The notes under the pieces: model-generated
Told to the model about the DNA's origin: nothing
The model's database searches: none
The model's input: the letters and a program-made list of their open reading frames with translations, nothing else
Assembly (NCBI GenBank): GCA_002350065.1
Contig: DEDQ01000013.1
Span: forward strand, 22,369 to 34,151
Direction: 5' to 3'
Source of the DNA: Ruminococcus flavefaciens
Lineage (GTDB): Bacteria; Bacillota; Clostridia; Oscillospirales; Ruminococcaceae
Length of the DNA: 11,783 nt
Made by a program: the position numbers and the translations under genes
Part shown: in pieces, positions 1-7,671 of the stretch
Layout of the letters: each line of letters begins with the position of its first letter
How positions within the stretch are numbered: position 1 is the first letter of the stretch

Positions 1-21
1 ATGGGCTATGAAACACAGTAA
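1..21 (+). CDS. Possible 3' end of the upstream gene (perhaps ribonuclease III)
   Basis: Reading from base 1 gives the six residues MGYETQ and then a TAA stop at 19-21, overlapping the start of the next gene by 14 bases. Such an overlap would match the compact style of the rest of the window. In many Clostridia the gene before this radical SAM gene and smc is rnc, and the double-stranded-RNA-binding domain of RNase III often ends in a similar short Gly-Tyr tail. That identification is inferred from gene order and six residues only. The frame could also be non-coding. Confidence 0.3.
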   Translation: MGYETQ

Positions 22-1006
22 CATTTCAATATTCATACCGCACGTAGGCTGTCCGCATCTGTGCAGCTTCTGCGACCAGCGGACGATAAGCGGCACTCAG
101 CATCTTCCGGACGGCGATGAAGTCAGAGAGATATGCGAAAAGGCGCTCGGCGAGGTGAAGTCTCCGGAGAATACGGAGATAGCCTTTTTCGGCGGCAGCT
201 TTACGGCTATCCCGCGTGATTATATGAACGAGCTTCTCAGTGCGGCAAAGGATTTTGTTGGAGCAGGAAAGTTCCGCGGTATCCGCTGTTCGACGCGTCC
301 GGACTGTATCGACAACGAAGTGCTCGGTATCCTTGCAAGGAGCGGCGTTACAGCCATTGAGCTCGGAGCGCAGTCGATGAGCGACAAGGTCCTTGAAATG
401 AACGAGCGCGGACATACGGCTGCCGACGTTGAAAATGCCGCAGCTCTGATACGCCAGTGGGGATTCGAGCTCGGCTTGCAGATGATGATAGGACTTTACG
501 GAAGTACCCGCGAGGACGAACTTCTGACCATGAACAGGATTGTTGAGCTCCACCCTGATACAGCGCGTATCTATCCCACTGTCATTTTAAAGGGAACAAG
601 GCTCGCAGAGCTGCTTGAAAGCGGCGAATACGTCCCTTTCAGCTTCGATGAAGCGGTCGAGACAGCGGCTTCGGGACTTGTCCTTTTCGAGGGGAGCGGC
701 ATACGCGTTATCAAGTGTGGTCTTCACGCGAGTGAATTTGTCGAGCAGGACATGGTCGGAGGCTTCTATCATCCGGCATTCCGCGAGCTCTGCGAGGGTA
801 TGATATTCCGCTGCAATATGGAAATGCAGCTCAAAAACGAGAAAACGCTGCCGGAGCGCTGTACATTTGCGGTATCCCCGAGATGCATCAGCAAGGCGGC
901 AGGACATAAAAAAGCCAACACTGAATATTTCAGACAGCGCGGCATAGATATCAGGATAACCGGCGACGAGGAGCTCTCCGGCTATCAATGCGAACTGAGG
1001 AGGTGA
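8..1006 (+). CDS. Radical SAM protein, Elp3-like with Radical_SAM_C-type end, function unknown
   Basis: A 332-residue protein that should bind a [4Fe-4S] cluster and S-adenosylmethionine. The cluster motif C-x3-C-x2-C is at C15, C19 and C22 (CPHLCSFC), followed by a glycine-rich GGSFTAIP stretch near residue 62, typical of Elp3/MiaB/NifB-type radical SAM domains. The C-terminal third has the wording of the Radical_SAM_C extension (GLHASEF, then GGFYHPAFREL, then FAVSPRCISKA). There is no GNAT acetyltransferase domain, so it is not a full Elp3 tRNA-modifying enzyme. The start at 8 is chosen because family members begin with a very similar MKH-x-N-I sequence directly before the cluster motif; its ribosome binding site lies outside the window. 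Its stop codon sits inside the smc ribosome binding site, suggesting coupled translation. Substrate and reaction are unknown. Confidence 0.88.
   Translation: MKHSNISIFIPHVGCPHLCSFCDQRTISGTQHLPDGDEVREICEKALGEVKSPENTEIAFFGGSFTAIPRDYMNELLSAAKDFVGAGKFRGIRCSTRPDCIDNEVLGILARSGVTAIELGAQSMSDKVLEMNERGHTAADVENAAALIRQWGFELGLQMMIGLYGSTREDELLTMNRIVELHPDTARIYPTVILKGTRLAELLESGEYVPFSFDEAVETAASGLVLFEGSGIRVIKCGLHASEFVEQDMVGGFYHPAFRELCEGMIFRCNMEMQLKNEKTLPERCTFAVSPRCISKAAGHKKANTEYFRQRGIDIRITGDEELSGYQCELRR
997..1006 (+). promoter_or_regulatory. Strong ribosome binding site fixing the smc GTG start
   Basis: GAGGAGGTGA is a near-perfect Shine-Dalgarno sequence ending four bases before the GTG at 1011. The TGA stop of the radical SAM gene (1004-1006) is contained in it, so ribosomes finishing the first gene stop on the start site of the second. 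This supports the GTG start, and no in-frame ATG precedes the conserved N-terminal ABC sequence. Confidence 0.8.
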
Positions 1007-1010
1007 GTGA

Positions 1011-4000
1011 GTGTACCTTAAATCACTGGAAATACAGGGCTTCAAGTCGTTTCCCGACAAGATAAGCCTGACCTTTGACAAGGGTCTTACAGCGGTCGTA
1101 GGTCCTAACGGCAGCGGAAAAAGTAATATCGGCGACTCCGTGAGGTGGGTGCTTGGTGAGCAATCGACCAAGACTCTCCGCGGAAACAAGATGGAAGACG
1201 TTATTTTTTCCGGTACTGTTGCCCGCAAGCCGATGGGCTTTGCAGCCGTAACGCTCAATATCGACAATTCCGATAAGACCCTCGCCGATATGGACGACGA
1301 GGTCGCGGTAACGCGAAAGCTCTACCGCAGCGGCGAGAGTGAGTACATGATAAACGGCAAAGCCTGCCGACTGAAGGACATAAACGAGCTGTTCATGGAT
1401 ACCGGTCTCGGACGTGACGGCTACTCCATAATCGGACAGGGACGTATCGCCGAGATAGTCGGAGCCAAGAGCAGCGAACGCCGCGATATCTTTGAGGAAG
1501 CGGCAGGAATCTCTAAATTCCGCTACAAGAAGCTCGACGCCGAGCGAAAGCTCACAGCCGCTCAGGAGAACCTGCTTCGCCTGACGGATATTCTCTCCGA
1601 GCTTGAAGGACGAGTTGAGCCGCTGAGGATACAGTCCGAGAAAGCGGAGAAATTCATCAAGCTCGCAGAGGAGCGCAAGCGCCTTGAAATTTCTGTATGG
1701 GTGACACGTCTTGACGAGCTGAAAGAAAAGCTCACCAAGCTTGATGAAAAAGTGCTCATAAGCAAGGGCGAATACGAGAATCTTGAAAATGACATACAAA
1801 AGGAAGAAGAGCGTCTTCAGGACGGCTTCCGCCGAATGCAGGAATGCACAATAAAGTCGGACGAGATACGTCAGAAAATGCTCGAGGAGGAGCAGAGCTC
1901 ATCACAGAAAAAAGCAGATATCGCCGTATTCGAGAACGATATCCGCCACTGTCAGGAGGCTATCGAGTCTGCAAGAAAGAGCGTTGAGCGCTCGGAGGAG
2001 ACGAAAAAGGAGCTCCTCGCACGCAGGGAGAATGCTCAGAAGCGCATAGCCGAGCTGAACAGCGAACGTGAAGAGCTCGAAAAGGACATCGCTGAGATGA
2101 CTGCCAGATTCGAGAAAGCCGAGCAGAAAAATTCGCAGCTCGGAGATAACGTTGACAAGGCGGGAAGCGTCATCAACAGCTTATATATTAAACAGAGCGA
2201 GCTGAAATTCGCGGCTGAGGCTGCAAGGCAGACCATAGCTGACGAGGAACAGCGACTTGAAGAGCTCCGCGGCAGCAGCAGCGACGCTGAGAAGGCACTT
2301 GCAGATTATGAGCGCAGGATAGCAGAAAACGAGGCAGCTCTCGCCAGGAATGAAGAGCGCTCAGGCGAGCTGAGAAACCGTCTCAGCGGACTTGAAAGGC
2401 TTTATAAATCGCGTAAGGACGGCTTTGAACAGGCTAAGACAGACTTCGAGAAGAACATTTTCGAGCTGAAAGAAAAGCAGCAGCGCCGCAAGATACTCAA
2501 CGACCTCGAAAACAACATGGAGGGCTTTGCAGGCAGCGTAAAGCAGGTGCTCAAAGCCGCAAAGCAGGGACGTTTCAGCGGCGTATCCGGCACAGTCGCT
2601 CAGAATATCAGCGTCGAGCCGCAGTACGCAGTCGCCATTGAAACAGCTCTCGGCGGCGCGATGCAGAACATCATCGTTGACAACGAGGATATCGCCAAGC
2701 GCTGTATCCGCTTCCTGAAGGAGCAGAAGGGCGGACGTGCGACTTTTCTGCCTGTTACGTCAGTCCGCGGAAACGAGCTCCGCGAAAACGGACTTGAAAA
2801 CTGCGACGGATTCGTCTCGGTTGCAAATAAGCTTGTAAGCTACGACGAGCGTTTCAGCGGCATTTTCGCTTCGCTGCTCGGACGCATCGTTATTGCTGAG
2901 GACATCGACTCGGCAACACTTATTGCCAAAAAGTACGGCTACAAGTTCCGTATCGTCACACTCGACGGACAGGTGATAAATGCCGGAGGTTCATTCACCG
3001 GCGGCTCGGCAATGAAATCGGGCGGAGTCATCACCCGAAAAAATGAGATAGAAAAGCTCGATGCCGAGATAGAAAGGCTCTCCGCGCAGCGTGACGAGCT
3101 CAGTGCAAGAGCCGAGAAGCTCCGCGCCGAGGCTGAGAAGCTCCGCTTTGATACTGAGGCGGCAAAGAAGGATATCAGCGATGCTGAGACAGCGGCAGTA
3201 CAGCTCAGGGCAGAGCTCACGAGCCTGCACTCGCTGAAGGAACAGCTCAGCTCGCAGAGTGAAAACTCGGGCAGACAGCTCACCGAATCCGAGCAGAAAA
3301 TAGCAGCAGCCAAGCAGACTATTGCCGATTCGGAAAAGACTCTCGCCGAGACCGAGCAGCAGATAAAGGAAGCCGAGGAAAAGCTCGCTGAGGGACAGGA
3401 CAGCCGCGAAAAGCTCCGTCTCGAACGTGCAGAGCTCTCCGAGGAACTTTCCAAGATGAAGATACACGGCATAGAGCTTGCAAAGGACGTTCAGGCTCAG
3501 GAAGAGGAGATAAAGCGCGTAGATGCTTCACTTGACGAACTAAAAAGCGGAAGCCGACACTTTGAGGAGGAAATTTCCCGTCAGGAGCAGCTCATAAGCA
3601 TGAAGCAGAGCGACATCGAAAATCTGAAAGCCGAGCTTGACGGTATGCAGTCCAATACTGACACATACCTTGCAGAAATTGCGCGGTATCAGAATGTCCA
3701 CACCGAGCAGAACCGCCTCGTAAACGAGATACAGAAGGGCATGAAGCAGCTCAACGAAGCCAAGGAGAAGCTCTCGGGAGAGGTTACAAGGCTCGAGGAG
3801 CGCCGCGAATCGACGAACCGCGATTCCGATTACATCATCGGTCAGCTCCGCGAGGTGTACCAGCTCAACCGCAGCGAGGCTGTAGAGCTTGCAGAAAAGC
3901 TCGAGGACATCAACGCGGCACAGGCAGAGCTTACCTCCGTAAAGAACAAGATACGTGCTCTTGGCAGCGTCAATGTCGGAGCTATAGACGAATACAAGGA

Positions 4001-4583
4001 AGTAGCCGAGCGTTACAAGTTCCTTTCCGAGCAGATATCAGACGTTCAGAAGTCAAAGAACGAGCTTGAAAAGATAATCTCCGACCTCACAGAGGAGATG
4101 TGCAGGATCTTCGCGGAGAGCTTCCAGATAATCAACAGCAACTTCAAGGAGATATTCGTCGAGCTCTTCGGCGGCGGCAAGGCTGAGCTGATACTCACCG
4201 ACCCCGAGAATATGCTCGAATCCGGAATTGAGATAAGCGTAGCGCCTCCGGGAAAGGTCATCAAGAACCTTATATCGCTCTCGGGCGGCGAGCAGTCATT
4301 CGTCGCGATAGCGATATACTTTGCGATACTGAAACTGCGTCCGGCGCCGTTCTGCATACTTGATGAGATAGATGCGGCTCTCGACGAGGTGAACGTAAGA
4401 AAGTACGCGCAGTATCTGAAAAAATTCACGGATACCACGCAGTTCGTACTCGTTACCCACCGCCGTAGCGCAATGGAGGAGGCAAACGTCCTTTACGGCG
4501 TCACCATGCAGGAGGACGGCATCTCCAAGCTCCTCAAAATGGAACAGGTGGATTTCCAGGAGGACGTTGCTGATATACAATAA
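1011..4583 (+). CDS. smc: Chromosome segregation ATPase SMC
   Basis: A 1190-residue SMC protein, the usual length for bacterial SMC. It is the ATP-driven DNA loop-extruding core of condensin, acting with ScpA and ScpB on the nucleoid (family knowledge; neither partner is in this window). The order is complete: N-terminal ABC half with Walker A GPNGSGKS at 31-38; a long heptad-rich coiled coil from about 165; a globular hinge at roughly 504-670 with conserved glycines near its end (NAGGSFTGGS); a returning coiled coil; then the C-terminal ABC half with signature LSGGEQ at 1090-1095, Walker B ILDE at 1116-1119 and the D-loop after it. The signature has Gln where many bacterial SMCs have Arg (LSGGER); I regard this as a lineage variant. 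The start is GTG, set by the ribosome binding site at 997-1006. ftsY follows after 33 bases, the common smc-ftsY pairing of Firmicutes. Confidence 0.98.
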   Translation: MYLKSLEIQGFKSFPDKISLTFDKGLTAVVGPNGSGKSNIGDSVRWVLGEQSTKTLRGNKMEDVIFSGTVARKPMGFAAVTLNIDNSDKTLADMDDEVAVTRKLYRSGESEYMINGKACRLKDINELFMDTGLGRDGYSIIGQGRIAEIVGAKSSERRDIFEEAAGISKFRYKKLDAERKLTAAQENLLRLTDILSELEGRVEPLRIQSEKAEKFIKLAEERKRLEISVWVTRLDELKEKLTKLDEKVLISKGEYENLENDIQKEEERLQDGFRRMQECTIKSDEIRQKMLEEEQSSSQKKADIAVFENDIRHCQEAIESARKSVERSEETKKELLARRENAQKRIAELNSEREELEKDIAEMTARFEKAEQKNSQLGDNVDKAGSVINSLYIKQSELKFAAEAARQTIADEEQRLEELRGSSSDAEKALADYERRIAENEAALARNEERSGELRNRLSGLERLYKSRKDGFEQAKTDFEKNIFELKEKQQRRKILNDLENNMEGFAGSVKQVLKAAKQGRFSGVSGTVAQNISVEPQYAVAIETALGGAMQNIIVDNEDIAKRCIRFLKEQKGGRATFLPVTSVRGNELRENGLENCDGFVSVANKLVSYDERFSGIFASLLGRIVIAEDIDSATLIAKKYGYKFRIVTLDGQVINAGGSFTGGSAMKSGGVITRKNEIEKLDAEIERLSAQRDELSARAEKLRAEAEKLRFDTEAAKKDISDAETAAVQLRAELTSLHSLKEQLSSQSENSGRQLTESEQKIAAAKQTIADSEKTLAETEQQIKEAEEKLAEGQDSREKLRLERAELSEELSKMKIHGIELAKDVQAQEEEIKRVDASLDELKSGSRHFEEEISRQEQLISMKQSDIENLKAELDGMQSNTDTYLAEIARYQNVHTEQNRLVNEIQKGMKQLNEAKEKLSGEVTRLEERRESTNRDSDYIIGQLREVYQLNRSEAVELAEKLEDINAAQAELTSVKNKIRALGSVNVGAIDEYKEVAERYKFLSEQISDVQKSKNELEKIISDLTEEMCRIFAESFQIINSNFKEIFVELFGGGKAELILTDPENMLESGIEISVAPPGKVIKNLISLSGGEQSFVAIAIYFAILKLRPAPFCILDEIDAALDEVNVRKYAQYLKKFTDTTQFVLVTHRRSAMEEANVLYGVTMQEDGISKLLKMEQVDFQEDVADIQ

Positions 4584-4616
4584 AAACGGCTGATATGCCG
4601 GTGAAAAGAGGATAAT

Positions 4617-6005
4617 ATGGGATTATTTTCAAAAATTGCACAGGGAATAAAAAAGACCAAGGACAGCTTCCTCGGAGGTCTGCAAAAGGTGTTCAATTCC
4701 TTTACAAAAATAGATGAGGAGCTCTTCGAGCAGCTCGAGGAGCAGATGATAATGAGCGATATAGGCGTGGACACTTCCGTAGAGATATGTGACCGCGTCC
4801 GCAAGAAGGTCAAGGAGAGAGGCATCACTGACCCGCAGCAGATAATGGAGCTCATTCACGAGGTAGTTTCCGAGATTATGGGCGAGGATACAGGTCTCGA
4901 CCTTACGAAGTCGCCGGCAGTTATCATGGTAATAGGCGTAAACGGTGCAGGCAAGACCACTACTATCGGCAAGCTCTGCTACCAGTTCAAAAACGAGGGC
5001 AAGAAGGTGCTCGTTGCGGCGGCAGATACTTTCCGAGCGGCGGCTATCGACCAGCTTCAGGTCTGGACTGACCGCGCAGGCGTTGACATCGTAAAGCACG
5101 CTGAGGGCAGCGACCCCGGTGCTGTCGTATATGATTCGCTGGAAGCAGCGAAGGCTCGCGGCTGCGACGTTGTTATCATCGACACTGCGGGAAGACTCCA
5201 CAACAAGAAGAACCTCATGGAGGAGCTCAAGAAGATAAACCGCATAATCGACACAAAGGCTGGAGACAGCTCACGCGAGGTGCTTCTCGTGCTTGATGCG
5301 ACGACTGGTCAGAATGCGGTAAGTCAGGCGAAGCTTTTCAGCGAGACAGCTCCCATCACGGGCATTGTCCTCACAAAGCTCGACGGAACGGCAAAAGGCG
5401 GCATAGTTATCTCTATCAAGAACGAGCTTGGCATTCCGGTAAAGCTCATCGGTGTTGGCGAGAAGATAGACGACCTCCAGCCGTTCGACAGCAGAATGTT
5501 CGTGGACGCTCTCTTCGATATGCCTGTTGTTGAGGACGAAGAAGAGGAGGAGACAGATGAGCTTGCAGCTCCGGAAGCTCCTGCCGGGGACTACGACGAG
5601 CCCGATGAAGCTGAATACGACGATGACGAAGAAGACGACGAGGAATACGAGGCTGACGACGAATCAGAGTATGAGGACGATGAGGAAGAGACGGAAGAAG
5701 CAGAAAGCTCAGAAGAGCCTGATGAAGAGGGCTTCGACGTTGACAACTACGACGAGAATGCTGAATTTGAGGCAAGAACTGAATTTGACATAGACGAGAG
5801 CTTCATGGAGGCGCTCGCAGAGGAGAAGGCTTCCGAGGAAGATGAGGACGAGGAAGACCTCGAGGACGAAGTCGAGGAGCTCATAGATGCTGAGGAGCAG
5901 GAGAGCTCCGAGGAGGAAGCTCCCGCAGAAGAGCCTGAGAAGAAGAAAAAGAAGGGCTTCTTCAGCCGTCTGTTTGGCAGAAAGGGCGATGATGATGATA
6001 ACTAA
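4617..6005 (+). CDS. ftsY: Signal recognition particle receptor FtsY with acidic C-terminal extension
   Basis: A 462-residue SRP receptor GTPase. It docks SRP-ribosome complexes at the membrane for co-translational insertion (family knowledge). A short amphipathic N-terminal helix (about 1-25) leads directly into the N domain, with no long N-terminal A domain. The G domain shows the P-loop GVNGAGKT at 107-114, DTFRAAA from 137, DTAGR at 189-193 and TKLDG at 253-257, and the NG core ends near residue 303. Residues 304-441 are strongly acidic, about 80 of 138 being Asp or Glu, followed by a lysine run at 442-446 and GFFSRLFGRK at 447-456. Many FtsY proteins end soon after the NG core, so this tail is unusual. 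A ribosome binding site (AAGAGG) lies just upstream of the ATG. The last 11 bases overlap rdgB. Confidence 0.97.
   Translation: MGLFSKIAQGIKKTKDSFLGGLQKVFNSFTKIDEELFEQLEEQMIMSDIGVDTSVEICDRVRKKVKERGITDPQQIMELIHEVVSEIMGEDTGLDLTKSPAVIMVIGVNGAGKTTTIGKLCYQFKNEGKKVLVAAADTFRAAAIDQLQVWTDRAGVDIVKHAEGSDPGAVVYDSLEAAKARGCDVVIIDTAGRLHNKKNLMEELKKINRIIDTKAGDSSREVLLVLDATTGQNAVSQAKLFSETAPITGIVLTKLDGTAKGGIVISIKNELGIPVKLIGVGEKIDDLQPFDSRMFVDALFDMPVVEDEEEEETDELAAPEAPAGDYDEPDEAEYDDDEEDDEEYEADDESEYEDDEEETEEAESSEEPDEEGFDVDNYDENAEFEARTEFDIDESFMEALAEEKASEEDEDEEDLEDEVEELIDAEEQESSEEEAPAEEPEKKKKKGFFSRLFGRKGDDDDN
5526..6002 (+). other. Acidic FtsY tail ending in a basic, Phe-rich membrane-binding-like patch
   Basis: This encodes FtsY residues 304-462. 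The composition is about 58% Asp plus Glu over residues 304-441, with only two basic residues there, followed by KKKKK, then GFFSRLFGRK and four Asp plus Asn. The reading frame continues unbroken from the GTPase core, so it is a true extension and not a frameshift product. The end patch looks like the N-terminal lipid-binding segment of E. coli FtsY (KKRGFFSWLGF-type), which there precedes an acidic A domain. Here both elements lie at the opposite end of the protein. Confidence 0.85.
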
Positions 6006-6576
6006 GCTCGTAATGGCGACAAACAACGCAAATAAGCTCCGCGAGGCGAGGGAGATACTCTCTCCGCTGGGGATAGAGGTGCTCTCACAGCGCGAAGCCG
6101 GTGCAGACTGCGACCCCGAGGAAAACGGAGCTACATTTGCCGAGAATGCCTATATAAAGGCAAAAGCAGTCTATGGCGCGGTAAAGCTCCCGACCATCGC
6201 AGACGACAGCGGTCTTTGCGTGGACGCGCTTGACGGCGCTCCCGGAGTCTATTCCGCGAGGTATGCTCCCGAGGGGGAGCACTGCGCGAAGCTCCTTTCC
6301 GAGATGAGGGACGTTCCTGCTGACAGGCGCGGAGCCGCATTCGAGTGTACGATATGCTACCTCGACGAAAACGGTCACACCGAGCTGACAGGCGAATGCC
6401 GCGGCTCTATCGGCTATGAGCAGCGCGGTACGAACGGCTTCGGCTACGACCCTGTATTCGTTGTAGGAGACAGGACAATGGCGGAGCTCACCGCTGACGA
6501 AAAGAACAAGATAAGCCACAGAGGTGCGGCTCTGCGCGAGCTGTACCGCTTCCTGAAAGAAAGATACGGTGAATAA
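5995..6576 (+). CDS. rdgB: dITP/XTP pyrophosphatase (RdgB/HAM1 family)
   Basis: A 193-residue HAM1-family house-cleaning enzyme. The family hydrolyses dITP, ITP and XTP to monophosphate and pyrophosphate in the cytoplasm, keeping deaminated purines out of DNA and RNA. Family motifs are all present: ATNNANK at 8-14, the acidic pair and loop DDSGL at 70-74 followed by a GAPGVYSARYA stretch, FGYDP at 149-153 and SHR at 174-176. The start is placed at the third of three consecutive ATG codons (5989, 5992, 5995), giving MITKLVMATNN as in other family members. ATG 6013 is also possible but would shorten the first beta strand. A purine-rich AAAGGG lies about 8 bases upstream, within ftsY. It overlaps ftsY by 11 bases, and yhbY starts one base after its stop. 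Confidence 0.95.
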   Translation: MITKLVMATNNANKLREAREILSPLGIEVLSQREAGADCDPEENGATFAENAYIKAKAVYGAVKLPTIADDSGLCVDALDGAPGVYSARYAPEGEHCAKLLSEMRDVPADRRGAAFECTICYLDENGHTELTGECRGSIGYEQRGTNGFGYDPVFVVGDRTMAELTADEKNKISHRGAALRELYRFLKERYGE

Positions 6577-6577
6577 T

Positions 6578-6880
6578 ATGCTTACAAGCAAGCAGAGAGC
6601 GTACCTGCGCGGTATCGCTTCAACATATGATACTATTTTCCAGATAGGCAAGGGCGGAGTTACCGAGGTCATGTGCAAGGACATCGGAGAAGCGCTCCGC
6701 AAGCGCGAGCTCATAAAGCTCCGTGTGCTCGAGAACTCCGGCTGGACTGCAAGAGAGGCGGCTGACGCTATCGCTGAGCAGACCGGCGCAGACGTTGTAC
6801 AGGTCATCGGAAGCCGTTTCGTGCTCTTCAAGAGAAACGAGAAAGAGCCTGTGATAGAGAATATACCAAAGGCAAAATAA
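6578..6880 (+). CDS. yhbY: YhbY/YqeI-type CRM-domain RNA-binding protein
   Basis: A 100-residue single-domain CRM (KH-like) protein. Family members associate with the pre-50S ribosomal subunit and are linked to ribosome assembly. The start MLTSKQRAYLR matches the conserved family N-terminus, the GxxG-type loop GKGGV is at 24-28, and the C-terminal part (VVQVIGSRFVLFKRN) matches the last strands of the domain. I chose ATG 6578 over the in-frame GTG at 6569 because the family starts there and GGTGA at 6568-6572 is well placed as its ribosome binding site, within the end of rdgB. In many Firmicutes this gene stands near nadD, yqeK and rsfS, as here. It ends in a lysine-containing tail just before the only sizeable gap in the window. 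Confidence 0.93.
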   Translation: MLTSKQRAYLRGIASTYDTIFQIGKGGVTEVMCKDIGEALRKRELIKLRVLENSGWTAREAADAIAEQTGADVVQVIGSRFVLFKRNEKEPVIENIPKAK

Positions 6881-6900
6881 AAAAATTTCCAGAAAATGTG

Positions 6901-6922
6901 TCAGTTCGCATTTCCGGACTGA
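6901..6922 (+). terminator. Stem-loop between yhbY and the flavoprotein gene (weak terminator or leader structure)
   Basis: TCAGTTCG (6901-6908) pairs with CGGACTGA (6915-6922) around a six-base loop, giving an eight-pair stem with one G-T wobble. It follows an A-rich stretch and precedes ATGTTATATATG, which is AT-rich but not a clean T-run, so a standard intrinsic terminator is doubtful. In the gap 6881-6964 I see no other clear element. It could partly separate the yhbY transcript from the next gene, or lie in the latter's leader. Confidence 0.3.
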
Positions 6923-6964
6923 ATGTTATATATGAGGGCGCTTTCTGAAAAAGAGGGAGAGATT

Positions 6965-7666
6965 ATGAAAGCATTGATAATCAGCGGAACTAACCATAAG
7001 GGCTCGACCTACAGCATAGGACGTATGCTTGCGGAAAAGGTCACAAAGCCGGAGAATATTTCCGAGGTGTTTCTGCCGCGTGATTTCGACGAGTTCTGCT
7101 GCGGCTGTACGAACTGCTTTGTAAAGGGCGAGGACAAATGTCCGCACTACGAGAAGCTTCGTCCGATAACGGAGAAGACAGACGCCGCTGACCTCATCAT
7201 ACTGACCTCGCCGGTCTATGTTTACCACGCGACCGGACAGATGAAGGCTCTGCTCGACCATTACGGCTATCGCTGGATGGCTCACCGCCCCGACGAGAGG
7301 ATGTTCCACAAGCAGGCAGTCGTTGTTTCGACTGCGGCAGGAGCGGGAGTCAAGTCGGCACTCAAGGACATGGCTGACAGCACGTTTTTCTGGGGCATAC
7401 CGAGGACATACAAGCTCGGCAAGCCGATAAGGGCTGTATCATGGGAAGCTGTGACTCCGAAAATGAAGCAGGCATTCGAGAAGCAGACGGACAGTCTCGC
7501 TGCAAAGATCAAGCGAAATGCAGGCAAAAAGAGCGTTCCGCTGAAAACTGCGGCATTTTTCAGGCTCATGGCGATGATACAGAAAAACGGCTGGAACGAG
7601 GCAGACAAGAAATACTGGACAGACAATGGCTGGACTTCCGGCAAAAAGCCTTGGAAGCAGGGGTGA
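6965..7666 (+). CDS. Flavodoxin-fold FMN protein, possible iron-sulfur flavoprotein
   Basis: A 233-residue NADPH-dependent-FMN-reductase-like protein. The N-terminal strand and loop MKALIISGTNHKGSTYS is the FMN phosphate-binding loop, and TSPVYVYHATGQMKALLDH (about 78-97) is the second flavin-contacting region typical of the family. Between them is a compact cysteine cluster, C45, C46, C48, C51 and C59; C45-x2-C48-x2-C51-x7-C59 fits the spacing described for archaeal Isf iron-sulfur flavoproteins, so a [4Fe-4S] centre is possible but not shown. The Trp- and Lys-rich end (NGWNEADKKYW, then GWTSGKKPW) resembles tails of clostridial relatives. The start at 6965 follows GAGGGAGA; an earlier in-frame ATG at 6923 lacks a ribosome binding site and begins before the FMN loop. 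It likely acts as a cytoplasmic electron carrier or reductase. Substrate unknown. Confidence 0.85.
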   Translation: MKALIISGTNHKGSTYSIGRMLAEKVTKPENISEVFLPRDFDEFCCGCTNCFVKGEDKCPHYEKLRPITEKTDAADLIILTSPVYVYHATGQMKALLDHYGYRWMAHRPDERMFHKQAVVVSTAAGAGVKSALKDMADSTFFWGIPRTYKLGKPIRAVSWEAVTPKMKQAFEKQTDSLAAKIKRNAGKKSVPLKTAAFFRLMAMIQKNGWNEADKKYWTDNGWTSGKKPWKQG

Positions 7667-7671
7667 ATCCT

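Noticed and set aside
587..1799. Long minus-strand open frames of about 226 and 258 codons opposite the radical SAM gene and smc
   Set aside because: They lie opposite well-supported genes, have no family motif or convincing ribosome binding site, and are expected from the strong codon bias of the + strand genes.
1011..4583. Very frequent GAGCTC hexamers in smc
   Set aside because: They come from repeated Glu-Leu pairs written with preferred codons GAG and CTC in coiled-coil sequence, not from a DNA-level motif.
4587..4600. CGGC-TGATAT-GCCG hairpin between smc and ftsY
   Set aside because: The stem is only four base pairs and has no T-run after it; too weak to call a terminator.
5527..5793. 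Plus-strand 88-codon frame, rich in Thr, Lys and Arg, inside the FtsY acidic tail
   Set aside because: It is the shifted reading of GAA/GAC/GAG repeats, which gives such basic low-complexity sequence automatically; no convincing ribosome binding site.
6085..6831. Minus-strand open frame of 248 codons opposite rdgB and yhbY
   Set aside because: It crosses two intact conserved genes and has no recognisable protein features; treated as a shadow frame.
6923..6932. TATATA-like -10 box and alternative ATG at 6923 before the flavoprotein gene
   Set aside because: No acceptable -35 box lies 16-18 bases upstream, and the ATG lacks a ribosome binding site, whereas ATG 6965 has one and fits the family start.
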